Assembly (NCBI GenBank): GCA_030527115.1
Contig: JAUNBM010000022.1
Location: 1 to 34,090 of the forward strand
Direction of reading: 5' to 3'
DNA length: 34,090 nt
DNA from: Clostridia bacterium
GTDB taxonomy: Bacteria; Bacillota; Clostridia; Christensenellales; CAG-138
In this document: positions 1 to 6,722 of the stretch, piece by piece
Layout of the letters: each line of letters begins with the position of its first letter
Numbering within the stretch: the first letter of the stretch is position 1
Position numbers and translations under genes: made by a program
The notes under the pieces: model-generated
The model's database searches: none
Told to the model about the DNA's origin: nothing
Seen by the model: the letters and a program-made list of their open reading frames with translations, nothing else

Positions 1-67
1 CTATTTTGCCTCGTACACTCTCACCCATTAATTTTTATCCTATGCAACAGCCCGAAACCCCTCCCGC

Positions 68-934
68 TCAGGCTATAGTGCCGGTGACGGTGATGGTGAG
101 CATGCCGGGGGAGGTGGTGACGGCGCCGGTGGTTGTGCTCTGCGTAAAGGTTGCGGCGGGCACGGTGAGCGTGCGGGTGCCGCCGGTGGGCAGGGTCAGG
201 GTGCCGTTTGAGTAGGTATAGTCGGTGTCGGGTATGGTTTCGGTGCCGACGGTGACGGTGATGTTCTGCGGTTCGGGGTCGAAGTCGTCGGTTAGCACCA
301 CGTTGGTCGCGGCGGTGTTGCCGAAGTTATAGATGGTGAAGGTATAGGTTATCGTATCGCCCTCTGCGATGGGGTTGGGCGACATACTTTTAACGATTCG
401 CACATCCGCATAGCCGGCAACGGTGATAAGGTAAGCGTCGCGCACGGTTTCGCCGGAGCCGGGAATGGTGGCGGTGACGGAGTTGACAAGAACCGAGCCG
501 GCGGCTATCTGGGCGAAGTTGTTGACGCGCGCCTTGTAGAGGATCATAGCCGTAGAGCCTGCTGCTATCTGCGGTATCGTAAACGTGACGCTGCCCGACT
601 GAACCGTGGGCGAAAGCGTCGTGTTGTAAACGCCGTTTATGTAGAGATAGGCAGGGCCGGTGTAGGCAAGCGGTACGACGTTATCCGATTGACCGAACGA
701 ATATGTGCCGAGGTTATCCGTAACGGTAATATCGCTCACGGAGTTTGCCCCGTTGTTGGTAACGGAGAGGGTATATGTAATCTCCTCGTCGGGCTCGTAG
801 TAGGAAAACAGCGAGCGCTTTTGGAGAGTAAGCGGGTCGTTGAGCACGGCCGTCGCGATGTTGGAGGCGGCGGTGCCGGTGAGCTGGCCGTATTGATAGG
901 TCAGCGTAGCTTGATTGGTGATCTGTGTTGGCAT
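68..934 (-). CDS. DUF11-type repeat protein
   Basis: A 288-residue protein built of beta-rich repeat segments. Two segments have the DUF11/conserved-repeat pattern: one near residues 45-75 (EITYTLSVTNNGANSVSD followed by ITVTDNLG) and one near 185-225 (ADVRIVKSMSPNPIAEGDTI, then TYTFTIYNFGN and NVVLTDDF). The N-terminus (MPTQITNQATLTYQYG) goes straight into fold sequence. I see no signal peptide, membrane helix or sortase motif, so how it would reach the cell surface is unclear. Related proteins in Clostridia are usually annotated only as DUF11 domain-containing. The ATG at 934 is preferred: AAAGG lies about 10 nt upstream, whereas the GTG at 943 is only about 2 nt from it. The frame ends in TGA at 68-70. 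The family call is fairly sure; function is unknown. Confidence 0.8.
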   Translation of the reverse strand: MPTQITNQATLTYQYGQLTGTAASNIATAVLNDPLTLQKRSLFSYYEPDEEITYTLSVTNNGANSVSDITVTDNLGTYSFGQSDNVVPLAYTGPAYLYINGVYNTTLSPTVQSGSVTFTIPQIAAGSTAMILYKARVNNFAQIAAGSVLVNSVTATIPGSGETVRDAYLITVAGYADVRIVKSMSPNPIAEGDTITYTFTIYNFGNTAATNVVLTDDFDPEPQNITVTVGTETIPDTDYTYSNGTLTLPTGGTRTLTVPAATFTQSTTTGAVTTSPGMLTITVTGTIA

Positions 935-1084
935 AGCATACACACCTTTCTTATTGTAATGGGGACGGGGGTCCCTACGAGCATAATATGAAAAAAGGGG
1001 CGCTCCTGCGACTTGTTTAAATAGGTGCCCAAAGGTCGGGTGAAATCCGGCTTGGCAGAGCGAGAAAAACTGCCGCCCATTGCC
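935..1084. other. Intergenic region upstream of the DUF11 gene
   Basis: No gene is supported here. It is the leader side of the minus-strand DUF11 gene and holds its ribosome-binding site (AAAGG, near 946-950). A short GGGAC/GTCCC inverted repeat lies near 962-975. No convincing promoter was found: a TATTAT-like -10 near 988 lacks a matching -35. Confidence 0.4.
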
Positions 1085-1126
1085 TAAAAAACACCCGCTT
1101 TGCCATCCGTTACATGGCGAAGCGGG
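1085..1126 (-). terminator. Rho-independent terminator of the aminopeptidase gene
   Basis: A 13-bp stem (1094-1106 with 1114-1126, one G-T pair, 7-nt loop) is followed on the minus strand by a run of six T (A run at 1086-1091). It lies about 90 nt past the stop codon of the minus-strand aminopeptidase, so it should end that transcript and separate it from the DUF11 gene. Confidence 0.9.
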
Positions 1127-1213
1127 CGCTCAAGTTTCGTGTTACAGATTTATTTTGTCCCCTTTTACGCTTTTCTTTGGTTGCGAAAAGAAAGAACAGA
1201 AAACCCCCCGTCC

Positions 1214-2332
1214 CTACACCAAATTCTCGGGGTTGAGGCCCATCAGCTCGGGGAGGACGAACCGTCCGTCCTTGCGGATAAGGACGTCGTCGAAGTATAT
1301 CTCGCCGCCGCCGTATTCGGGGGTTTGAATCATCACGAGATCCCAATGCTGGGCGGACTTGTTGCCGTTGTTGCAGTCGTCGTAGCACGAGCCGGGCGTG
1401 AAGTGAATCGAGCCGCAGATCTTCTCGTCAAAGAGCGTGTCCTTCATCGGGAAGGTGATGTAGGGGTTAACGCCGATGGCGAACTCTCCGACGTAGCGCG
1501 CGCCCTCGTCGATGTCGAGCTGTTCGTTGATGCGCTTGGTGTCGTTGGCGGTGGCTTCGATTATCTTGCCGTCGCGGAACACGAAGCGGATGTCCTCGTA
1601 GGTGAAGCCGTTTTCGAGCGAGGGCGTATTATAATGGATAACGCCGTTCACGCTGTTTTTGACGGGCGCGGTATATATCTCGCCGTCGGGGATGTTGAGC
1701 TCGCCGGCGCATTTGATGGCGGGCAGTCCCTTGATGGAGAAAGTGAGGTCGGTATCGTCGGGGCCGAGCAGGCGAACCTTGTCGGTGCGCTCCATCAGGG
1801 CTTTGAGCGCGTCCATAGCCCTGTCCATCTTGGAATAGTCGAGACAGCACACGTTGAAATAAAAATCTTCAAAAGCCTCGGTGCTCATGTTTGCCATTTG
1901 AGCCATCGAAGGGGTGGGGTAGCGCAGAATAACCCACTTGGTCTTGGGGACGCGGATTTGGCCGTGGACGGGAGTCCAGTAATACTTCATATAATCGTTC
2001 ATCTTTTCCGAGGGAACGTCGGCCATCTCGGAGGCGTTGCTTCCGCCGCGAACGCCGATATAGGCGTGCATTTTTGCCATCAGAGCCGCGTCGATTTCGG
2101 CGCGGAGTTGGAGTTGCTCGCGGGAGCAGTTCATTATCAGCTCGCGGTCGAACTGCTTGAACGAGGTCCAAAGAAAGGGCTGACCTCCGGCGTTATAGGT
2201 CTCCTTGATGAGGGCGCGGACGAGGCCCTCGTTGCCGCCGATGCTCTCGATAAGAACATTCTCGCCCTTTTTCAGCTTGCATGAGAAGTTTACGAGGTTC
2301 TTTGCAAGAGTAACAACTCGTGGATCAAACAT
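1214..2332 (-). CDS. M29-family metallo-aminopeptidase
   Basis: A 372-residue cytoplasmic protein of peptidase family M29 (AmpS/PepS/AmpT type), which removes N-terminal residues from peptides using two divalent metal ions. The family's metal-ligand and active-site pattern is visible in order: Glu in GEIYTAP, Glu in GEFAIGVNP, His and Tyr in GSIHFTPGSCY, and His and Asp in HWDLVM. Length is close to the usual 370-410. The start is ATG at 2332: AGGAGG sits 7 nt upstream and the protein begins MFDPRVVTLAKNL as family members do. The frame stays open to a TTG at 2350, but that would start inside the ribosome-binding site. It is transcribed alone from a strong promoter and closed by a terminator. 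Because it lies next to a peptide transporter it may help process imported peptides, but this is inference. Confidence 0.93.
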   Translation of the reverse strand: MFDPRVVTLAKNLVNFSCKLKKGENVLIESIGGNEGLVRALIKETYNAGGQPFLWTSFKQFDRELIMNCSREQLQLRAEIDAALMAKMHAYIGVRGGSNASEMADVPSEKMNDYMKYYWTPVHGQIRVPKTKWVILRYPTPSMAQMANMSTEAFEDFYFNVCCLDYSKMDRAMDALKALMERTDKVRLLGPDDTDLTFSIKGLPAIKCAGELNIPDGEIYTAPVKNSVNGVIHYNTPSLENGFTYEDIRFVFRDGKIIEATANDTKRINEQLDIDEGARYVGEFAIGVNPYITFPMKDTLFDEKICGSIHFTPGSCYDDCNNGNKSAQHWDLVMIQTPEYGGGEIYFDDVLIRKDGRFVLPELMGLNPENLV

Positions 2333-2362
2333 GATGAATCCTCCTGTCAAAATGATGGTTTA

Positions 2363-2391
2363 AGTATACTCCGAAAAGAACGCCTTGTAAA
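2363..2391 (-). promoter_or_regulatory. Sigma-A promoter of the aminopeptidase gene
   Basis: On the minus strand, TTTACA (2386-2391) and TATACT (2363-2368) are separated by exactly 17 nt, a near-consensus sigma-A promoter. The ribosome-binding site AGGAGG and the ATG at 2332 follow about 20-30 nt downstream, giving a short leader. Confidence 0.85.
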
Positions 2392-2483
2392 TCCCGAAAA
2401 AAGCGGCGTTTGCCGGAATAAATATAAAGAACGGGGCTGGCGGTTTTTTTCGGTTCATGGTAAAATGATCGAAAGGAGAGAGA

Positions 2484-3062
2484 ATGAAAATGCAATTTCC
2501 GAAGAAGTTCAGTTTTATAGACGATTATGAGTTGGTGCCGGGCGTGGACGCAAAGGGGCGGACGCGGCAGACGGTGCGTTACATCGGCCCGTACCATTGG
2601 TTTGTGGACGGGGAGGGGGAGGTGAAGCGCAGGCTTATCGCGATTCGCGCGCTGACTGCGGGCGCGGTTTTGCTCACCCTCGTTGCGATGTTCGTTCCGC
2701 ACGGCGCGGATAACGTTTTGTATGTCATGGGAATTATGATGCTTAATCTCTTTCCGCTGGCATATATAATAGCAGGAGCGGCGAGGCTTCCCTTCAAAAT
2801 CGAGCCGATGAAGCGGGACAGCTATGCTTACAGCATAAAAAGGATGCAAACCTGCGCTCTGGGACTGTTGCTGATAACGGCGGCGGGTCTTATCGGGAAT
2901 ATTTGCCATTGGATTTTTGTCGGCGGAAATTTCAGCTTTGGCGACGTAATATTCATTGTATGCGCCCTCGGTTCATGCTGTATATGTTATATCATATACC
3001 ACCAGCTGAAAAGCATCAAAACTGAGCTGAAACCGAACGACTCGGTGCCAAAAAGGGACTGA
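2484..3062 (+). CDS. Four-helix membrane protein of unknown function
   Basis: A 192-residue protein I do not recognise. A cytoplasmic N-terminal stretch (residues 1-50, with YIGPYHWFVDG in the middle) is followed by four predicted membrane helices at about 51-71, 78-100, 122-142 and 151-172, then a short charged tail ending KPNDSVPKRD. An even helix number and positive residues at both ends suggest both termini are inside. The ribosome-binding site AAGGAGAG lies 4-10 nt before the ATG. An extended -10 element (TG at 2458-2459, TAAAAT at 2461-2466) could drive it, but that would leave only about a 10-nt leader and no good -35. It is divergent from the aminopeptidase and lies upstream of the opp promoter, so it is probably a single-gene unit. 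Confidence 0.8.
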   Translation: MKMQFPKKFSFIDDYELVPGVDAKGRTRQTVRYIGPYHWFVDGEGEVKRRLIAIRALTAGAVLLTLVAMFVPHGADNVLYVMGIMMLNLFPLAYIIAGAARLPFKIEPMKRDSYAYSIKRMQTCALGLLLITAAGLIGNICHWIFVGGNFSFGDVIFIVCALGSCCICYIIYHQLKSIKTELKPNDSVPKRD

Positions 3063-3117
3063 TTTTATGCAAAAAGACGTGAATATTTATTTTTGTATAC
3101 AATTTCGCGACAAATGA

Positions 3118-3146
3118 TTGACAAGGACGATTTAATACAGTATAAT
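3118..3146 (+). promoter_or_regulatory. Consensus sigma-A promoter of the opp operon
   Basis: TTGACA (3118-3123) and TATAAT (3141-3146) match the consensus perfectly with the ideal 17-nt spacer. Transcription should start near 3153, about 47 nt before the lipoprotein start codon. The upstream DNA (3080-3117) is AT-rich, as an UP element would be. No operator-like palindrome is obvious. Such a strong promoter fits an abundantly made binding protein. Confidence 0.92.
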
Positions 3147-3199
3147 TACAACTGTATTCTCATACACAAGACAAAAAATAAAAACAGGAGGAATACAAA

Positions 3200-5476
3200 A
3201 TGCAGAAAATGAGAAGAATTCTGGCAGTCTTGTTGGTTCTGGCACTGGTGCTGTCCCTGGCAGTAGCTTGCCGTACCGATGACGAACCCGAAGTCGAGGC
3301 AACTCCGGAACCCGTTGTTGAGAGCGACGATCCCTCAACGGAACCCGAAGTTACGCCCGAGCCCGAGCCCGAGCCGAATCTCATGCTTACGCTTAGCAAT
3401 TATGAGTATGGCGTAGACTATACCGCGCTCTACGAGGTATATGGCGCCGACGTCACGATTGCGGACGTAATCGAAGATCCGATGACCGGCCTTTGCTACA
3501 TCGAGAGGGATGGCAACGAGTATGAGCTCGGCCTCGACTTCTTGACGATGGCAATGGTTTACAACACGGAAGCCACCACCGACACGTACCCGACCCCGAA
3601 CGACGTGTACGCCGCTTGGTGGAGGCTGTACATGCAGCGCTGGAACTATCTGGTACCCGAGATCCCCTTGTACTCCAACGAGTATTATGATCTGTACAAT
3701 GCACAGATCGAGGGCGTTGTCGAGCATCCGACCAACCCGTACTGGGGTCCCTCCGATGCTTTGATCGACTGGACCAGCACGAAGGAAGACAACGGCATCA
3801 TCATCGGTAACACGACGGCTCTGTCCGGCAAGTTCCGCTATGCCAACTTTGGATCTTCCAACCCGGGCGCATCCGACTTGGACGTTCAGAACTTGATCCA
3901 TGGTTTGGAAACCATTGCGACGACCAAAGAGGGCGGCTATGAGTGGAATGAGACCGTTGTTGCAGAGCATGACGAAGTCATCAATGACGACGGCAGCAAG
4001 ACCTTCACGATCAAGATCCATGAGGACTTGGTATTCAGCGACGGTTCTCCCGTTACTGCAAAGAACTATGTTGTTCACACCCTGGTATTCTCCAGCCCCG
4101 TAGCTGCACAGGCAGCGGGCAGAGATCACCGTTCGGGCATGACCGTTGTTGGTTATGACACCTATTCGGGCTACACCGGCGTTGAGGCGGAGGGAACCAC
4201 CGCGTACTTCTCCGGCCTGCGTCTGCTCGATGATTACACCTTCTCGGTAACGATCAGCTCCGACTACATCCCGTACTTCTACGATATCACCTATGCGGGC
4301 TTCTCCGCAACCTACCTGCCGCTGTGGCTGGGCGAGGGCGGCGATATCGCTGACGACGGAGAAGGCTGCTACATCGTAAGCGACACCTTCTATGCCGCTG
4401 GCGACGACGGCGTATACACCACCGGCGCAGACCACATCTACGCCAGCGCGTGGGATACCACCGATGCGTACCCCTACTCCGGCCCCTATGTAGTCGAGTC
4501 CTATGACGAGACGAACCAGGAAGCGACCCTCGTTAAGAACCCGAACTATAAGGGCAACTATGAGGGAACCGTTCCTTCCATCGAGCGCGTTGTCTATAAG
4601 AGAGTTATATCATCGACCCAGCTCGTTGACTTCCAGAGCGGCGGCCTCGACGTCATCGCCGGCATCACCGGCGGCGACGAGACCAACGAAGCTCTTGCAC
4701 TTGCGGATGCTTCCAACGGCGCATATGTCTACACGCATTACAGCAGAGCCGGCTACGGCAAGCTCGGTATGCGTTGCGACTACGGCCCGGTTCAGTTCAC
4801 CGAAGTACGTCAGGCGATTGCTTACTGCTTGGATAGAGCAAGATTTGCAACCGAGTTCACCGGCGGCTACGGCGGCGTTGTTGACGGCCCGTATTACACC
4901 GGTTCCTGGATGTATCAGGCGGCTGTCGAGCAGGGCATGATCCTCAACTCCTATGCAACCTCCCTCGATTCCGCGATTGCGGTTCTCGAAGAAGGCGGCT
5001 GGATCTATGATGCACAGGGCAACCCGTATGAGAGCGGCGTCCGCTACAAGAAGATCCTGGCTGAGGAAGCGACCGAGAATATCATCAACTACAGGTCTCA
5101 GGATGGCACCTATGTCACCACCTTCGTTGATGGCGACTACTATATGCCTCTGGCGCTGAACTGGTTCGGCACGACCGACAACGAGTTCTCCGATCAGTTG
5201 CTGACCGGCTTCATGAACAATGACAACATCATTGCCGCCGGCTTTGTCGTACAGAACCAGCTTGGTGAGTTCGCAGTCATGCTTGACGAGCTCTATCAGA
5301 TGCAGGTCTATGGATACTATTCCGGTACGCCGATGTATTGTATCTTCAACTTTGCAACCGGCTTCACCTCCGCTGCATATGACTATTCTTACAACATGAC
5401 AGTCGACCCGTCGATGTATGACGACTATTCCGCATACTATATCAAGGATGCTGCGGATATCTACTGGCTTTCCTAA
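3200..5476 (+). CDS. oppA: Oligopeptide ABC transporter substrate-binding lipoprotein (enlarged)
   Basis: A 758-residue extracellular solute-binding protein of family 5 (Opp/Dpp type). It should capture peptides outside the membrane and deliver them to the permeases encoded next. Residues 1-23 are a lipoprotein signal peptide with Cys24 after LAVA. An acidic Pro/Glu/Thr linker follows to about residue 60. The family core runs from about residue 199 (ALSGKFRYANFGSSNPGASD) through KTFTIKIHEDLVFSDGSPVT to the end. Typical members have 500-600 residues. The extra 60-195 region contains RWNYLVPEIPLYSNEYYD, which looks like the segment that normally closes the C-terminal end of these proteins, so a permuted order is possible. 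The ribosome-binding site AGGAGGA precedes the ATG. The opp name reflects gene context; the true substrate (oligopeptide, dipeptide or other) is not proven. Confidence 0.9.
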   Translation: MQKMRRILAVLLVLALVLSLAVACRTDDEPEVEATPEPVVESDDPSTEPEVTPEPEPEPNLMLTLSNYEYGVDYTALYEVYGADVTIADVIEDPMTGLCYIERDGNEYELGLDFLTMAMVYNTEATTDTYPTPNDVYAAWWRLYMQRWNYLVPEIPLYSNEYYDLYNAQIEGVVEHPTNPYWGPSDALIDWTSTKEDNGIIIGNTTALSGKFRYANFGSSNPGASDLDVQNLIHGLETIATTKEGGYEWNETVVAEHDEVINDDGSKTFTIKIHEDLVFSDGSPVTAKNYVVHTLVFSSPVAAQAAGRDHRSGMTVVGYDTYSGYTGVEAEGTTAYFSGLRLLDDYTFSVTISSDYIPYFYDITYAGFSATYLPLWLGEGGDIADDGEGCYIVSDTFYAAGDDGVYTTGADHIYASAWDTTDAYPYSGPYVVESYDETNQEATLVKNPNYKGNYEGTVPSIERVVYKRVISSTQLVDFQSGGLDVIAGITGGDETNEALALADASNGAYVYTHYSRAGYGKLGMRCDYGPVQFTEVRQAIAYCLDRARFATEFTGGYGGVVDGPYYTGSWMYQAAVEQGMILNSYATSLDSAIAVLEEGGWIYDAQGNPYESGVRYKKILAEEATENIINYRSQDGTYVTTFVDGDYYMPLALNWFGTTDNEFSDQLLTGFMNNDNIIAAGFVVQNQLGEFAVMLDELYQMQVYGYYSGTPMYCIFNFATGFTSAAYDYSYNMTVDPSMYDDYSAYYIKDAADIYWLS

Positions 5477-5516
5477 TGGAGTAAGAATCGTTTAACTGAT
5501 TGACAACTTAAACGGA

Positions 5517-5546
5517 AATCCGGCGGCGCATTGTCGCCGCCGGATT
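5517..5546 (+). terminator. Strong intra-operon hairpin after oppA (leaky terminator or RNA stabiliser)
   Basis: A perfect 12-bp GC-rich stem (5517-5528 with 5535-5546, 6-nt loop) begins about 40 nt after the oppA stop. It has no T run. In transporter operons such hairpins usually protect the upstream binding-protein mRNA and lower permease expression, and that is the likely role here. Confidence 0.7.
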
Positions 5547-5571
5547 AGTATTACACCAATTTGGGAAGTCG

Positions 5572-5591
5572 GGCTTAGTAAAAACTAAGCC
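5572..5591 (+). terminator. Second hairpin between oppA and oppB
   Basis: A perfect 8-bp stem (GGCTTAGT with ACTAAGCC) closes an AAAA loop and is followed by TTGCTT. It may act with the stronger hairpin 25 nt upstream to attenuate read-through into oppB. The rest of the 196-nt gap (5477-5672) holds no gene and no convincing second promoter. Confidence 0.45.
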
Positions 5592-5672
5592 TTGCTTCAA
5601 ATAATGGGAGATTTTCATTCAATCACTGAAAAAATACATCATCGTTAAAAGCGATGGAGCGAGAGGTTCTGA

Positions 5673-6710
5673 ATGGGGAAGTATATTTTAAAGAGAATAG
5701 GATATATGTTTGTGGTTTTGCTGATACTGTCCTTTCTCATGTATTTAATTTACAATCTTGTTCCCAACAACCGCGCATACACCGATGCAAGAAGTGAGTA
5801 TCAGAGCCAGGCGAGAGGTCAGAATGCCAATCTGCTTGATTTTGATGAGATATACCTCAAATATCAGCGTCAGTACGGCACCGAAACGAATAACCTGGCT
5901 ATTAGATATTTGAGATGGGTCGGGGTATACCCGTTATACGACGGGAGTTACAACGGTTTGTTGCAGGGCAACTTCGGTTACTCATACGAGTATAAGAAGG
6001 ATGTAATCGAGGTCATAGGCGCGCCTATGAAGAATACGATTTTCATCAACATTTTTGCTACAATTTTAGCGCTTGCAATTACCATCCCTCTCGGCATAAT
6101 CTGTGCCGTGAAGAAAGGAAGCAAGGGCGACCAGGCGATGCAGGTAGTAACCATCTTGGGCTACAGTTTGCCAACGTTCCTGTTTGCGATATTGGGCATC
6201 TGGATCTTTTGCTCGCTGCTCGGGATATTCCCGCCGAGCGGCATGAAGACTCCGGGAAGCAATTACACGGGCTGGAAATACTTTATAGACAGGCTGTACT
6301 ACATCTCCCTCCCCCTGATAGTCATGACTTTCTGCTCACTCGGAAGCATGACAAGATATGTCCGTGCCTCCATGATCGACGCACTTTCGATGGATTGTAT
6401 TCGAACTGCACGCGCCAAGGGCGTTCGTGAGAAAGCGGTTATCTATTCTCACGCGTGGAGAAACGCCCTGATTCCGGTTGTCACCCTTGTTGTCGGCTGG
6501 TTTTTGGGAATATTCGCGGGCTCGTTAATCTTCGAGCAGATGTTTGGACTCAACGGCATGGGCGATCTGATGATAAGTTCGCTCCGCAAGGCGGACTTTG
6601 ACGTCGTTATGCTCGTTCAAATGTTCTATGTCATCATGTCTCTGCTGGGCAACCTCATCATAGATATAGTCTATGGTCTTGTTGATCCGCGAGTCAGAGT
6701 AAACAAGTGA
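5673..6710 (+). CDS. oppB: Oligopeptide ABC transporter permease, OppB/DppB type
   Basis: A 345-residue inner-membrane permease with the usual OppB/DppB layout: a first helix at residues 10-28, a long external loop (about 30-118), and further helices near 121-145, 157-183, 208-225, 266-288 and 311-334. The cytoplasmic EAA coupling motif that contacts the ATPases is at 241-263 (DCIRTARAKGVREKAVIYSH). The C-terminal LVDPRVRVNK ending is typical of the family. The GAGAGG ribosome-binding site sits 6 nt before the ATG. It pairs with the OppC-type permease that starts 13 nt downstream to form the translocation channel. The external loop is only moderately longer than usual. Confidence 0.93.
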   Translation: MGKYILKRIGYMFVVLLILSFLMYLIYNLVPNNRAYTDARSEYQSQARGQNANLLDFDEIYLKYQRQYGTETNNLAIRYLRWVGVYPLYDGSYNGLLQGNFGYSYEYKKDVIEVIGAPMKNTIFINIFATILALAITIPLGIICAVKKGSKGDQAMQVVTILGYSLPTFLFAILGIWIFCSLLGIFPPSGMKTPGSNYTGWKYFIDRLYYISLPLIVMTFCSLGSMTRYVRASMIDALSMDCIRTARAKGVREKAVIYSHAWRNALIPVVTLVVGWFLGIFAGSLIFEQMFGLNGMGDLMISSLRKADFDVVMLVQMFYVIMSLLGNLIIDIVYGLVDPRVRVNK

Positions 6711-6722
6711 GGAGGCGAGACG

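Noticed and set aside
958..1216. GTCCCTAC words at 970 and 1209 as members of a dispersed repeat
   Set aside because: Only 8 bp are shared and no further extended copies were found in the window.
1100..2284. Plus-strand open frame of 394 codons opposite the aminopeptidase
   Set aside because: The minus strand has a clear M29 protein with promoter, ribosome-binding site and terminator; the plus frame has none of these.
5500..5505. TTGACA after oppA as a -35 for oppB
   Set aside because: The expected -10 position falls inside the GC-rich hairpin and has no TATAAT-like sequence.
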